Assembly: GCF_000218895.1 (NCBI RefSeq)
Contig: NC_015703.1
Coordinates: forward strand, 2,121,001 to 2,185,000
DNA: 64,000 nt
DNA from: Runella slithyformis DSM 19594
GTDB lineage: Bacteria; Bacteroidota; Bacteroidia; Cytophagales; Spirosomataceae
Direction: 5' to 3'
The position numbers and the translations under genes are program-made. The notes beneath the pieces are model-generated. The model made no database searches, was not told the DNA's origin, and saw only the letters and a program-made list of their open reading frames with translations. This document shows positions 16,522 through 25,050 of this stretch, in pieces (position 1 is the first letter of the stretch; each line of letters begins with the position of its first letter).

Positions 16522-16976
16522 ACCACTAAGGCACTAAGTTTCACTAAGGTAAAGCAGAAAAATACTCGTTTACCATTGGCTTAATGCTTTTTGTGATGTT
16601 TTCAGTGTGAAAATTAATGAGTAGACCTTTCGGTTTTTGTAATAACTTCATGTAGGTCAATAACTGTGCTTCATACAGCGGGATGAGGTTTTCAACGGCC
16701 TTCAATTCAACCACAACACAGTCATTTACTAATAAATCCAAGCGTAAATCGGCTTCTAAACGGATGTTTTTATAAACGACGGGAACCGTGACCTGTCGGA
16801 TTACATGGTATTGTTTCGTCTGCAGTTCATGAAACAGGCAGGTTTCATACACAGATTCCAATAAACCGGGCCCAATTTGTTTGTGAACTTCTATTGCGCA
16901 TCCTACAATTTCATAAGCCAATTGGTTGACCTCTTTTTTAGTCATTGTACTTAGTGCTCCTTAGTGCCTTAGTGGT
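16522..16976. mobile_element. Inverted-array element A carrying a GxxExxY gene
   Basis: A perfect 16-bp inverted repeat, CCACTAAGGCACTAAG at 16523-16538 and its complement at 16960-16975 (17 bp with the next base), brackets the GxxExxY gene. Each side is an array of the word CACTAAG or CACTAAGG. The stop codon of the gene lies inside the left array and the ATG lies just inside the right one, so gene and arrays form one unit. No transposase or target duplication is evident. Confidence 0.6.
16544..16945 (-). CDS. GxxExxY protein (element A)
   Basis: A 133-residue protein named for its motif, here GLLESVY at 27-33. The fold is that of the PD-(D/E)XK superfamily: Glu30, then RLDLLV with the central Asp, and VELKAVE giving E-x-K. 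It closes with KPKGLLINFHT. The function is unknown; the genes are common, multi-copy and often in repeats. The ATG at 16945 directly follows the repeat array. The related gene at 25674 has the same arrangement. Confidence 0.88.
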   Translation of the reverse strand: MTKKEVNQLAYEIVGCAIEVHKQIGPGLLESVYETCLFHELQTKQYHVIRQVTVPVVYKNIRLEADLRLDLLVNDCVVVELKAVENLIPLYEAQLLTYMKLLQKPKGLLINFHTENITKSIKPMVNEYFSALP

Positions 16977-17002
16977 AGAAATAACAGTAAACAGCGCCAA
17001 AG

Positions 17003-17593
17003 TTACCGTTTTCCACCAAAAACCTTAACATTGGTGATCAATTCACGGTGCTCATTCAGAAACATTTTAAAGGAGTAGACTTCCTCCAATTGACCCGTAA
17101 AATCGCTTGTGCCGTCGTATATTTCTTCGTAAACCTGCTCAAAATCAGTAATTAAATAGCGCATTTGACGGATACCCCAATGATACAGGGCCGGCAGGTA
17201 AAAATGTTGATGGTCCTGCAGAAAACGGTCCGGCTCATAGTGGGCCGTGGTTTTGAGGTCAACGGCTTCCCTGCGCCCCACTACATCGACAAAACCGTAG
17301 ATCAACGCATCGCCGATTTGGTATTGACAATACACCTGCGTTTTGACAATGGGTTTGGGCAAACGCCGCCGAACGGTCTGCACAATGTTGAAATCAAATT
17401 GATCTTCTCCGATTCCTTTCAGCACGGCATCTTCAAACGATACGCCTCGGAGTTGGGCTTCTGTAGACGGAATCGGCACGCGATTGATACGGTCCAACAG
17501 CTCCTGCTCACGGAGTTTGCCCTGTAAAAACCGTGAATACGTATTGAGCAATGAAGGGTAAAACCGGTACGAGATCTTAGGAGGCATTTTCAA
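17003..17593 (-). CDS. PD-(D/E)XK nuclease-like protein, RecB/Cas4 type
   Basis: A 196-residue protein. The nuclease motifs appear in order: Glu54 in GVSFEDAV, Asp103 in YGFVDVV and D112-L-K114 in VDLKTT, as in RecB-family and Cas4-like exonucleases. A short N-terminal helix pair precedes the domain. There is no helicase or Cas neighbour. A stretch of degenerate ACGAAT/TCGAATG words lies just upstream at about 17598-17624. A second in-frame ATG two codons downstream is equally likely as start. Role unknown; DNA processing or defence is inference. Confidence 0.6.
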   Translation of the reverse strand: MKMPPKISYRFYPSLLNTYSRFLQGKLREQELLDRINRVPIPSTEAQLRGVSFEDAVLKGIGEDQFDFNIVQTVRRRLPKPIVKTQVYCQYQIGDALIYGFVDVVGRREAVDLKTTAHYEPDRFLQDHQHFYLPALYHWGIRQMRYLITDFEQVYEEIYDGTSDFTGQLEEVYSFKMFLNEHRELITNVKVFGGKR

Positions 17594-17597
17594 AGGA

Positions 17598-17624
17598 CGA
17601 ATTTCGAATGACGAGTGACGAATG
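17598..17624. repeat. Half-array of GACGAAT-type words
   Basis: GACGAATTTCGAATGACGAGTGACGAAT is built from the words ACGAAT, TCGAATG and GACGAGTG. It resembles one arm of the inverted-array elements; no matching opposite arm was found nearby. Confidence 0.35.
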
Positions 17625-17887
17625 CAGTTGTTGATAGTAAAGAAAGGAAATAATTGACTGTACCAAAAGAAGCAGAAATTTAATTTGGAGACTCCCTTAA
17701 ATTCAGGGTAGGAGAGAGTGCGGGAATGACCATTTATGGTTAGTGTTTAAGGTCAAGACAGCCGTTTATTTGCCGGGTAAAGTTGGGATTGACACAATTC
17801 AATATACTAACCGGGCATACCGGAAAAATTATCACCTTTTACCTTAATTTTCGTAAATTGCATCATAGATTAAACCCATTATTTAAC

Positions 17888-18169
17888 ATGGAAACAATCA
17901 AAGTAAACGTAAACAAAACTATGGACGGATATACATTTAGTATTCTGCCGTCTCTACGCGATCTGATAAAAAGGACTGTGCCGGGCGCTATGCCTGTGAA
18001 TAGTATCTTTGTGAGTTATGATGTAAAAAGCAACTTTGAAGCTTACTTCGGCAATCTTCAAAAGCATATTCTTCCGGCTCTCTTAGGAATGGACTATGAG
18101 CAAGTACAAAACCAAAATATCCAGTTCATTGATACACAAACAAAAAAGGTAATCTATCCGAATAAATAA
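17888..18169 (+). CDS. Hypothetical protein, 93 residues
   Basis: METIKVNV start, no signal peptide, mixed alpha/beta composition with a Lys-rich C-terminus ending IYPNK. I do not recognise it. The frame extends to 17783 without family character; the ATG at 17888 was chosen. The following nuclease-like gene starts 50 bases downstream, so the two may be one unit. They share an islet of small nuclease-like genes between argH and the M1 peptidase. Confidence 0.5.
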   Translation: METIKVNVNKTMDGYTFSILPSLRDLIKRTVPGAMPVNSIFVSYDVKSNFEAYFGNLQKHILPALLGMDYEQVQNQNIQFIDTQTKKVIYPNK

Positions 18170-18219
18170 CCGGGACTAAGAAATTTAATCAATTTTTAGG
18201 CAAAGCGGGTCATTTACAT

Positions 18220-18657
18220 ATGATGGCGGAGTTCCTAATGAAAGGCTGGAACGTCGCCATACCGGAAGTTGATATTGGCGACGACATCTTTGTCGTCAAG
18301 GACGAAGAAGGAACGTTGAGAAAAGTTCAGGTAAAAACCTCAAGGGGGAAAGCAACCAAAAAAGGCTATACCGCTCAATTTAGCGCATCAGAGTTCAATC
18401 TTGCTAATATTGGTCCTGTTGTTGGACATTATGTATTTATAGTCCGACTTGACGACGATACTTGGTCAAAACCTGTAATTATCAGGCAAGATGTGCTCAA
18501 TCAGATGTATGAAGATGGCGAAGTCGGCTCATTGGCAGGCAAGACCATTGTGTTTAGTTTCAAATACACACAAAACGGTGATAAGGTAATATGCCTCAAA
18601 AAAGATCTTTCAGCGTTCATCAATGATTATGTCGATTTTCCACAGCTCGTTCATTAA
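18220..18657 (+). CDS. Small PD-(D/E)XK-like protein
   Basis: 145 residues. Residues 1-40 show Glu4 in an opening helix, IPEVDIGDDIFVV with Asp22, and VQVKTS with Q37-x-K39, a pattern of small PD-(D/E)XK endonucleases and Holliday-junction-type nucleases. The rest is a beta-rich domain and a helical tail. Odd point: the frame stays open for 18 codons upstream (to 18166) and that stretch (KFNQFLGKAGHLH) continues the first helix naturally, yet contains no ATG, GTG or TTG. The ATG at 18220 (or 18223) may therefore truncate the ancestral protein. Confidence 0.5.
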   Translation: MMAEFLMKGWNVAIPEVDIGDDIFVVKDEEGTLRKVQVKTSRGKATKKGYTAQFSASEFNLANIGPVVGHYVFIVRLDDDTWSKPVIIRQDVLNQMYEDGEVGSLAGKTIVFSFKYTQNGDKVICLKKDLSAFINDYVDFPQLVH

Positions 18658-18763
18658 ATTAATACCCTAAGAATTACCTCATTCCGTTTAAAAAAGGGTT
18701 CATTACGCTATTCGGGCAGTCTAATTATTAGTTTATAGAAATAATGAAACAGATTTCAATCCT

Positions 18764-18791
18764 AAAAAAAAGGGCGGAAGTGAATCCGCCC
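18764..18791 (-). terminator. Intrinsic terminator of the M1 peptidase gene
   Basis: GGGCGGA (18772-18778) and TCCGCCC (18785-18791) form the stem; the A run at 18764-18771 gives the T tract on the minus strand. Confidence 0.8.
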
Positions 18792-18799
18792 CTGATGAA

Positions 18800-21190
18800 T
18801 TAATTTTTTGCCCCGCCCTGTTGCCCTGCTTTCGGTTGCTGATTTTGCTGCGCTTCCCGCATCGGATTGGGACCGCGCTGGAAACCCTGCGATTTGAACA
18901 ACTGGAATTTGGTCGGCTGAGCCGGCTGCCGCGGGAAACTGTTGTCTTCTTCGTCAATATCGGCAATCTCGCGATACGGGTCCAATGTCCATTGAACCAC
19001 CTTTTTCTTCGACGTGATTACTTTCGAAATCTGTTGGTCGTTCAGGCGCCAGATCTCGGCCGGAAAACGTACCAGCGAATCCGTGCCGTCTTCGTACTGC
19101 ATCTTCACGATCACCGGCATGGGCAGACCGCCCTTGTTTTTGATCTTGAGCGTGTAAAAGTTCAGCCCGGATTCCACCAGCTTGCGCTCATCGGGCGTCA
19201 GGCTTGCCAGATAGGTCTCGTATTTCTTTTTGTCGGCGTCAGTGACTTTGTAGGGGTCGTAGGTGTTGTAGAAATCCTTCATGTCGGGATTTTTATCCAC
19301 CACTGATTCCTTGATGTAATCTTTGTCCCGCTGACGGGCCACGGTGTTGCGCTTGGCTTCGGCCTGTTTTTTGGCTTCGGCTTTGGTGATCTCGGGGTTT
19401 TGGGTGTCGAGGGCAAACCATTCCACCTCGGCCAAGTCCTGATCTACGGGTTCAACGCCGTAGAACCAACCTTTCCAGAACCAGTCCAGATCTACGCCTG
19501 AGGCATCTTCCATGGTACGGAAAAAATCGGCGGGAGTGGGTGACTTGAAGGCCCAGCGGCGGCTGTATTCTTTGAAGGCATAATCAAACAGTTCGCGGCC
19601 CATGACGGTTTCGCGCAAAATATTCAGAGCCGTAGCGGGTTTGGCATACGCACTTGCCCCGGCATTGATGAGGTTGTCGGACATGGTCATGATAGGCACC
19701 AGATTCTTGGGGTCCTGCTTCATGTAGTCCACAATGAACTGCGGCTCGCCCCGGCGGCTCGGGTAGTCTTTATCCCATTCTTTTTCGGTCAGGTATTGCA
19801 CAAACGTGTTCAGGCCCTCGTCCATCCACATCCACTGACGCTCGTCGTTGTTGACGATCATGGGGAAGAAATTATGGCCCACTTCATGAATGATCACGCC
19901 GATCATGCCGTATTTGGTCGCTTCCGAATAGGTGCCGTCGGCTTCCGGGCGGCCGCCGTTAAACGAGATCATCGGGTATTCCATTCCTCCGACGGGTCCG
20001 TGGCAGGAGATCGCGACGGGATAAGGGTAATCGACCGAAAATTTAGAGTACGTTTTGATGGTATGGGCAATGACTTCGGTCGAATACTTGCCCCACAGGG
20101 GGTTTCCTTCTTTAGGATAAAACGACATGCAAAGTACTTTTTTGCCCGCCACTTCCTGCATTTTGCCGTCCCAGATGTATTTACGGGAAGTGGCAAAGGC
20201 CACATCGCGCACGTTGTCGGCTTTGAAGATCCAGGTTTTTTTGCCGCTTGGCTTGCCTTTTTCGGCTTTCTCCCGCTCTTCCTGCGAGGCGATCACTACT
20301 ACTTTATCGGACGACTTGGCCTGCTCAAATTTTTTCAATTGATTGGCTGTCAATACCTGTGCGGCGTTTTGAAGCTCACCGGTCGCGCCCAGTACGTGGT
20401 CGTCGGGTACGGTAATGGCCAGTTTGAAGTTACCGAATGTCAGCGCAAATTCTCCCTGACTGTAATATTGTTTGTTTTGCCAGCCCGTCACGTCATCATA
20501 TACGCACAGGCGAGGATAAAACTGCGCGATTTCGTACACATTGTTACCGTCTTTGAATGCCTCAAAACCCGTACGACGGCCGCCTTTCGCAAATTCCACG
20601 ATCCGATAATTCCAGTCCATCGCAAACGAATACGACTGCTTGGATTGTAAAGGCTGGGGCAGGTCAATCCGCATCATGGTTTGATTGATGGTATATTTCA
20701 GGGGTTTGCCGGTCTTGGCATCGCGTACCGAGGTGATGTTGTAGCCATAATCTGCATTGGAATAATTCATATCGGAAATGGTGGCCAAACTCGCCATGCT
20801 GGTTTGGTTGCCCAGATCGCCGGTGCGGGAAATGGGCCCCGGCGAGTTTTTGGCAAAAAGATTTTGGTCCAGCTGAATCCACACGTACGGCAGAGCGTCG
20901 GGCGATTGGTTGTAGTAGGTGATGGTTTCGGAACCGATGATTTTGTTGTTTGGCTCGTCGAGTTCTACCTTGATGTCGTAATCGGCGCGTTGTTGCCAAT
21001 AGTCTTTTCCGGGGGCTCCCGAGGCGGTGCGGTAGGTATTGGGCGTTGGGAGTCCGGTGCCCAATTGCTCAAACCGGTCATTGGCGTGGTAGTTCGGAGG
21101 GGTGGGTGCCTGGGCATTGGTGAGGCAGGCTACGGAGAGCATACCACAGGTCGCTATGAAGGTGTTGATGATGAAGGGTAACTTTCGCAT
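18800..21190 (-). CDS. Secreted M1-family metallopeptidase
   Basis: A 796-residue zinc aminopeptidase-like enzyme. A Sec signal peptide covers about 1-27 (ending TNAQ). The zinc site is complete: HEVGH at 435-439 with the third ligand Glu458 in MDEGLN, the normal M1 spacing. The exopeptidase-type motif before it reads GGMEYPMI, matching the GxMEN position with Tyr in place of Asn, as seen in other Bacteroidota M1 proteins. The C-terminus is low-complexity and rich in Gln, Gly and Pro. It probably degrades peptides in the periplasm or outside. It is divergent from nhaD. Confidence 0.88.
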   Translation of the reverse strand: MRKLPFIINTFIATCGMLSVACLTNAQAPTPPNYHANDRFEQLGTGLPTPNTYRTASGAPGKDYWQQRADYDIKVELDEPNNKIIGSETITYYNQSPDALPYVWIQLDQNLFAKNSPGPISRTGDLGNQTSMASLATISDMNYSNADYGYNITSVRDAKTGKPLKYTINQTMMRIDLPQPLQSKQSYSFAMDWNYRIVEFAKGGRRTGFEAFKDGNNVYEIAQFYPRLCVYDDVTGWQNKQYYSQGEFALTFGNFKLAITVPDDHVLGATGELQNAAQVLTANQLKKFEQAKSSDKVVVIASQEEREKAEKGKPSGKKTWIFKADNVRDVAFATSRKYIWDGKMQEVAGKKVLCMSFYPKEGNPLWGKYSTEVIAHTIKTYSKFSVDYPYPVAISCHGPVGGMEYPMISFNGGRPEADGTYSEATKYGMIGVIIHEVGHNFFPMIVNNDERQWMWMDEGLNTFVQYLTEKEWDKDYPSRRGEPQFIVDYMKQDPKNLVPIMTMSDNLINAGASAYAKPATALNILRETVMGRELFDYAFKEYSRRWAFKSPTPADFFRTMEDASGVDLDWFWKGWFYGVEPVDQDLAEVEWFALDTQNPEITKAEAKKQAEAKRNTVARQRDKDYIKESVVDKNPDMKDFYNTYDPYKVTDADKKKYETYLASLTPDERKLVESGLNFYTLKIKNKGGLPMPVIVKMQYEDGTDSLVRFPAEIWRLNDQQISKVITSKKKVVQWTLDPYREIADIDEEDNSFPRQPAQPTKFQLFKSQGFQRGPNPMREAQQNQQPKAGQQGGAKN

Positions 21191-21315
21191 GGGTAATGGT
21201 TGATTTTTCAGCTTAAAGATACTGAAAAGCCTGTTTTAGCCGAAAGAATTGATGCCGAAAAGGCGTATTTTGCGATGAATTGCCGAAGTTTGAGGCCCGT
21301 TAATTAAAAAAATCT

Positions 21316-22632
21316 ATGTCCTCAGTATTAGTGACCGTTTTTGTGTTAGGCTACGCCCTTATTGCCTTCGAACATCCTCTCAAAATTGACAAAGCGGCCT
21401 CTGCACTTTTGACCGGCGTGGTATGCTGGCTGGTTTTATTGTGGGGTTTTGAACAGATGCCCGCTTTTCTGTCCGTTTCGCCGCTGCCGGATGTACACGA
21501 AACCCTCGATAAAGCCCTGTTTGAACACCTCGGTGAAATCTCCGGTATCCTCTTCTTTTTGCTCGGAGCCATGACCATCGTGGAGCTGGTCGACGCGCAC
21601 GACGGATTTCGCCCCATTACGAGTCGTATTTCCACAACGCATCGTGTCAAATTAATGTGGATCATTTCATGGGTCGCGTTTTTTCTGTCCGCACTGTTGG
21701 ATAACATGACCACGGCCATCATCATGTGCGCCCTTATCCGGCGCATCGTGAAGAAGAAAGAAAACGTGTGGCTCATGGGCGGTTTTGTGATTATGGCGGC
21801 TAATGCCGGCGGGGCGTGGTCGCCCATTGGCGATGTAACGACCATTATGCTCTGGATCGGCGGGCAGGTTACGACACTGCCCATCATGCAAACGTTGTTT
21901 TTGCCGTCGGTTGTCAGTTTGCTGGTACCGTTAGTGTTGGCTACCTTCTTTTTGAGCGGCAACGACGAAGCTTTGAAACCGGTGGAGACAGACAAAAAAA
22001 CGCATCACCAAACGACGGCCCTGGAGCAAAATACCATGTTTGTGCTTGGAGCGGCCGGGTTGCTGTTTGTGCCGGTGTTTAAAGCCACGACGCATTATCC
22101 TCCGTACATGGGTATTCTGCTTTCGGTCGGGCTGTTGTGGTGTTTTACTGAATTTTTACACCGAAAAAAAGAAATCGAAACCAAGCGGGGCTTTTCAGTT
22201 GGGGCCATGCTGCACCGCATTGACACGCCCAGCATTTTGTTTTTTTTGGGTATTCTGCTGGCGGTAGGGGCGTTGGATACATCAGGGCATTTACGTCAGA
22301 TCGCCGAGGGACTGAATCAGCGGTTGAGCGGAAATATCTATTCCATCAATACCCTTATCGGGCTGCTTTCGGCCATTGTGGACAACGTGCCGCTGGTGGC
22401 GGCGGCCATGGGAATGTATCCTCTGACGGAATATGCGCCCAATGCCGATTTCTGGAATTTACTGGCCTATTGCGCCGGTACAGGGGGAAGTATCCTGATC
22501 ATCGGCTCGGCGGCGGGAGTGGCTTCCATGAGCATTTTGAAAATTGATTTTCTATGGTATCTCAAGCGCATTTCGGTCTACGCGCTGGCCGGTTATCTGG
22601 CCGGAATCGGGGTGTACTATTGGATGCATTAA
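21316..22632 (+). CDS. nhaD: NhaD-type sodium/proton antiporter
   Basis: A 438-residue protein with about 12 membrane segments of the ion-transporter superfamily. Recognisable parts are AFEHPLKIDKAASALLTG near the start, LFFLLGAMTIVELVDAH, SALLDNMTTAIIM and the matching SAIVDNVPLVAAAM of the second half, and GGAWSPIGDVTT. The paired DN motifs are the likely ion-binding residues. It exports Na+ or Li+ in exchange for protons. It stands alone, divergent from the M1 peptidase gene. Confidence 0.9.
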   Translation: MSSVLVTVFVLGYALIAFEHPLKIDKAASALLTGVVCWLVLLWGFEQMPAFLSVSPLPDVHETLDKALFEHLGEISGILFFLLGAMTIVELVDAHDGFRPITSRISTTHRVKLMWIISWVAFFLSALLDNMTTAIIMCALIRRIVKKKENVWLMGGFVIMAANAGGAWSPIGDVTTIMLWIGGQVTTLPIMQTLFLPSVVSLLVPLVLATFFLSGNDEALKPVETDKKTHHQTTALEQNTMFVLGAAGLLFVPVFKATTHYPPYMGILLSVGLLWCFTEFLHRKKEIETKRGFSVGAMLHRIDTPSILFFLGILLAVGALDTSGHLRQIAEGLNQRLSGNIYSINTLIGLLSAIVDNVPLVAAAMGMYPLTEYAPNADFWNLLAYCAGTGGSILIIGSAAGVASMSILKIDFLWYLKRISVYALAGYLAGIGVYYWMH

Positions 22633-22739
22633 GTTTTTGATAAATATTTTTTGCAACATGCAACGTTTCTTTTTCGGTTTTCATCTCTTGTAAAAAAACA
22701 CCGCGGAAAAATGTGCTCCGCGCTAACCATTTACAGATC

Positions 22740-23780
22740 ATGAAAACATACAGCCTCCTTTTATCCTTTCTTTTCGTTGCCTCGGTCGTTTTTGCCCAAA
22801 AAGAGGACGAAAAACCCTATTTCACCAAAACCTTCAGTGCCGCCTCCGTCAAAGCACTTAACGTGCGTACTTCCGGCGGCAGTATCAATGTAGCCGGACA
22901 GGGCGGTGATGCCAAAGTGGAAGTTTACGTTCGGGCCAACAATTGGAACGGACGCTCGGAATTGAGCAAAGAAGAAATCGAAGACCGCCTGAAAGACTAT
23001 GAACTCACCGTGGCCATGAACGGTGAAACGCTGGTCTGTAAGTCAAAACGTAAAAATGAAAATGACAAATGGGACTGGAAACAGGCATTAAGTATTTCGT
23101 TTAAAATCACCGTTCCCGAAAAAACCGCCACCGATTTGGCCACCAGCGGCGGCAGCATCAAATTGGCGAAACTTTCGGGCACCCAAAATTTTTCAACCAG
23201 CGGGGGCAGCCTGCACCTCGAACAATTGAGTGGCAACGTCAAAGGACGCACTTCCGGCGGCAGCATTCATTTACTGAACTCGCGTGAACAGCTGGACCTC
23301 GCGACCAGCGGTGGCAGCATTCATGCTGAAGGCTGCAACGGCGACATCAAATTGGTTACTTCGGGTGGCAGCATTCATTTAGACGGCCTCAACGGGAATG
23401 TTCGGGCCTCGACCAGCGGCGGCAGCATCAAGGGCGGCGATATCAAAGGAGAATTGGTGGCGGTGACCTCCGGCGGTTCCATTCGCCTGACCGGCGTAGC
23501 GGCTTCGCTGAAAGCGGCTACCGGCGCGGGAGGGATCAATGCCGAGATCATAGCCTTGGGTAAATACCTTGACCTTTCTACGTCGGCCGGCGGTATTCAT
23601 GTACAAATGCCGATGAATAAAGGCCTCGACCTGGATTTGCGCGCCAATCGGGTCAATGTAGGGACGTTGAATAACTTCAACGGAGTGATGGAGAAAGATC
23701 GCGTAAACGGGAAAATCAACGGCGGCGGCACCTTAGTGACCATGCGTGCGAGCTCCGGTTCCATTTCCGTAAACGACTAG
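22740..23780 (+). CDS. Secreted DUF4097-like beta-repeat protein
   Basis: A 346-residue protein starting at the ATG at 22740, with a signal peptide (MKTYSLLLSFLFVASVVFAQ). From about residue 35 it is a ladder of short beta repeats about 17-20 residues long, each opening TSGGS: eight clear copies (such as TSGGSIKL, TSGGSLHL, TSGGSIHA) and two altered ones (TGAGG, TSAGG). Residues 60-115 are an insert with charged helices. The ladder predicts a right-handed beta helix or adhesin-like fold, secreted or surface. It is followed by a strong terminator. Confidence 0.7.
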   Translation: MKTYSLLLSFLFVASVVFAQKEDEKPYFTKTFSAASVKALNVRTSGGSINVAGQGGDAKVEVYVRANNWNGRSELSKEEIEDRLKDYELTVAMNGETLVCKSKRKNENDKWDWKQALSISFKITVPEKTATDLATSGGSIKLAKLSGTQNFSTSGGSLHLEQLSGNVKGRTSGGSIHLLNSREQLDLATSGGSIHAEGCNGDIKLVTSGGSIHLDGLNGNVRASTSGGSIKGGDIKGELVAVTSGGSIRLTGVAASLKAATGAGGINAEIIALGKYLDLSTSAGGIHVQMPMNKGLDLDLRANRVNVGTLNNFNGVMEKDRVNGKINGGGTLVTMRASSGSISVND

Positions 23781-23824
23781 AAAAGAACTATACAGTTTGT
23801 AACGGTTTCCTTTTTATAAAGCCC

Positions 23825-23856
23825 AAAAGCCCAATGCCTTGGCGTTGGGCTTTTTT
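23825..23856 (+). terminator. Intrinsic terminator of the TSGGS-repeat gene
   Basis: AAAAGCCCAATGCC (23825-23838) pairs with GGCGTTGGGCTTTT (from 23841) through one G-T wobble, followed by a T run. Confidence 0.88.
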
Positions 23857-23866
23857 ATGTTTTAGA

Positions 23867-23908
23867 TTATAAGTGAGGCAGCTTTCTTAAAACCTGCCTC
23901 ACTTATAA
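23867..23908. repeat. Perfect 15-bp inverted repeat
   Basis: TTATAAGTGAGGCAG (23867-23881) and CTGCCTCACTTATAA (23894-23908), loop of 12. It follows the terminator at 23825 and has no T run. The remaining bases up to 24112 show no gene. Confidence 0.6.
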
Positions 23909-24112
23909 CCCGATTTTTAATTGACCAACGGGGAATGGAAATTGCGGGAATCGCCGCGCCTTTTTCACTGTAAAAAAGAATACCTCCCAATGTCGAAGTA
24001 ACCCTTTTCGGCGGTACTATGGCTTTCACGCGGAGATTCTCTATTTTTATGGCATTAAATGTGTACAGAAAATACGGTCTCTCTCACTCAACACAATTTG
24101 AATCAATTTACT

Positions 24113-24973
24113 ATGAAAGGAATTATTCTTGCCGGCGGTTCCGGTACCCGTTTACACCCTCTTACGTTGGCCGTAAGTAAACAATTGATGCCTGTTTACG
24201 ACAAGCCGATGATCTATTACCCGCTGTCTATTCTGATGTTGGCGGGTATTCGCGAAATTTTGATCATTTCCACGCCGCACGATCTGCCGCATTTTCAAAA
24301 GCTCCTCGGCGACGGCAGCCGCATCGGCTGTGAGTTCAGTTATGCCGAACAGCCCAGTCCGGATGGCTTGGCCCAGGCTTTTATCATCGGAGCTGATTTT
24401 ATCGGAAAAGATAAAGTGGCCCTTGTCCTGGGTGATAATATATTCTACGGAAGCGGCCTCAGCAAACTTCTGCAATCCAATAATGATCCCGACGGAGGCG
24501 TGGTGTATGCGTATCAGGTCAACGATCCCGAACGCTATGGCGTGGTGGAATTTGATCAGGATTTTAACGTGGTTTCGATTGAAGAAAAACCCGAAAGTCC
24601 TAAATCAAACTATGCCGTGCCCGGATTGTATTTTTATGACAATGACGTCGTGGAAATTGCCAAAAATATACAACCCAGTCCGCGCGGTGAATTGGAGATC
24701 ACGGACATCAATCGCGTGTATCTTGAGCGCGGTAAGTTGAAAGTGGGCGTGCTTACGCGCGGAACCGCGTGGTTGGATACGGGTACGTTTGCTTCACTGA
24801 TGCAGGCCGGCCAATTTGTAGAGGTCATTGAAGAACGTCAGGGGCTTAAAATCGGTTGTATTGAAGAAGTGGCGTATCGAATGGGTTTCATTGATGCCGA
24901 GCAGCTTCGCAGCATTGCCCAACCGCTCCTTAAAAGCGGATACGGCCGTTATTTATTGGGAATATTGAAGTAA
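24113..24973 (+). CDS. rfbA: Glucose-1-phosphate thymidylyltransferase
   Basis: A 286-residue nucleotidyltransferase that makes dTDP-glucose from dTTP and glucose 1-phosphate, the first step to dTDP-rhamnose. The N-terminal signature is [16 protein letters not shown], followed by [16 protein letters not shown], the metal-binding LGDNIFYG and [13 protein letters not shown]. It is full length. The frame extends to 24059 but the ATG at 24113 is the family start. rfbB, C and D are not adjacent, so this copy is outside an rml operon. Confidence 0.95.
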   Translation: MKGIILAGGSGTRLHPLTLAVSKQLMPVYDKPMIYYPLSILMLAGIREILIISTPHDLPHFQKLLGDGSRIGCEFSYAEQPSPDGLAQAFIIGADFIGKDKVALVLGDNIFYGSGLSKLLQSNNDPDGGVVYAYQVNDPERYGVVEFDQDFNVVSIEEKPESPKSNYAVPGLYFYDNDVVEIAKNIQPSPRGELEITDINRVYLERGKLKVGVLTRGTAWLDTGTFASLMQAGQFVEVIEERQGLKIGCIEEVAYRMGFIDAEQLRSIAQPLLKSGYGRYLLGILK

Positions 24974-24978
24974 GACTA

Positions 24979-25030
24979 TTGGACAATAGACGTTAGACAA
25001 AGATCTTCTTTTGCAATGTCTATTGTCCAA
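24979..25030. repeat. Inverted-repeat element G (no gene)
   Basis: TTGGACAATAGAC (24979-24991) and GTCTATTGTCCAA (25018-25030) are a perfect 13-bp inverted repeat, with a further TTAGAC word next to the left arm. It ends 20 bases before riboflavin synthase. It has the build of the other arrays but a different word. Confidence 0.5.
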
Positions 25031-25050
25031 CCTCTAAAATCCACCTTAAA

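Noticed and set aside
16522-16976. An ordinary insertion sequence
   Set aside because: There is no transposase, and the protein is of the GxxExxY family; ends are word arrays rather than IS-type terminal repeats with target duplications.
17003-17593. Cas4 of a CRISPR system
   Set aside because: The motifs fit the wider RecB-type nuclease group, but there is no cysteine cluster, array or other cas gene.
18142-18169. A_AAA_AAG slippery heptamer in phase near the end of the 93-residue ORF, suggesting a -1 frameshift fusion with the nuclease-like ORF
   Set aside because: The -1 frame meets a TAA at 18163-18165, before the second ORF's open stretch begins at 18166, so a slip there would not join the two proteins.
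19796-20650. A 284-residue plus-strand ORF
   Set aside because: It is antisense to the M1 peptidase gene, and its composition is that of a shadow frame.
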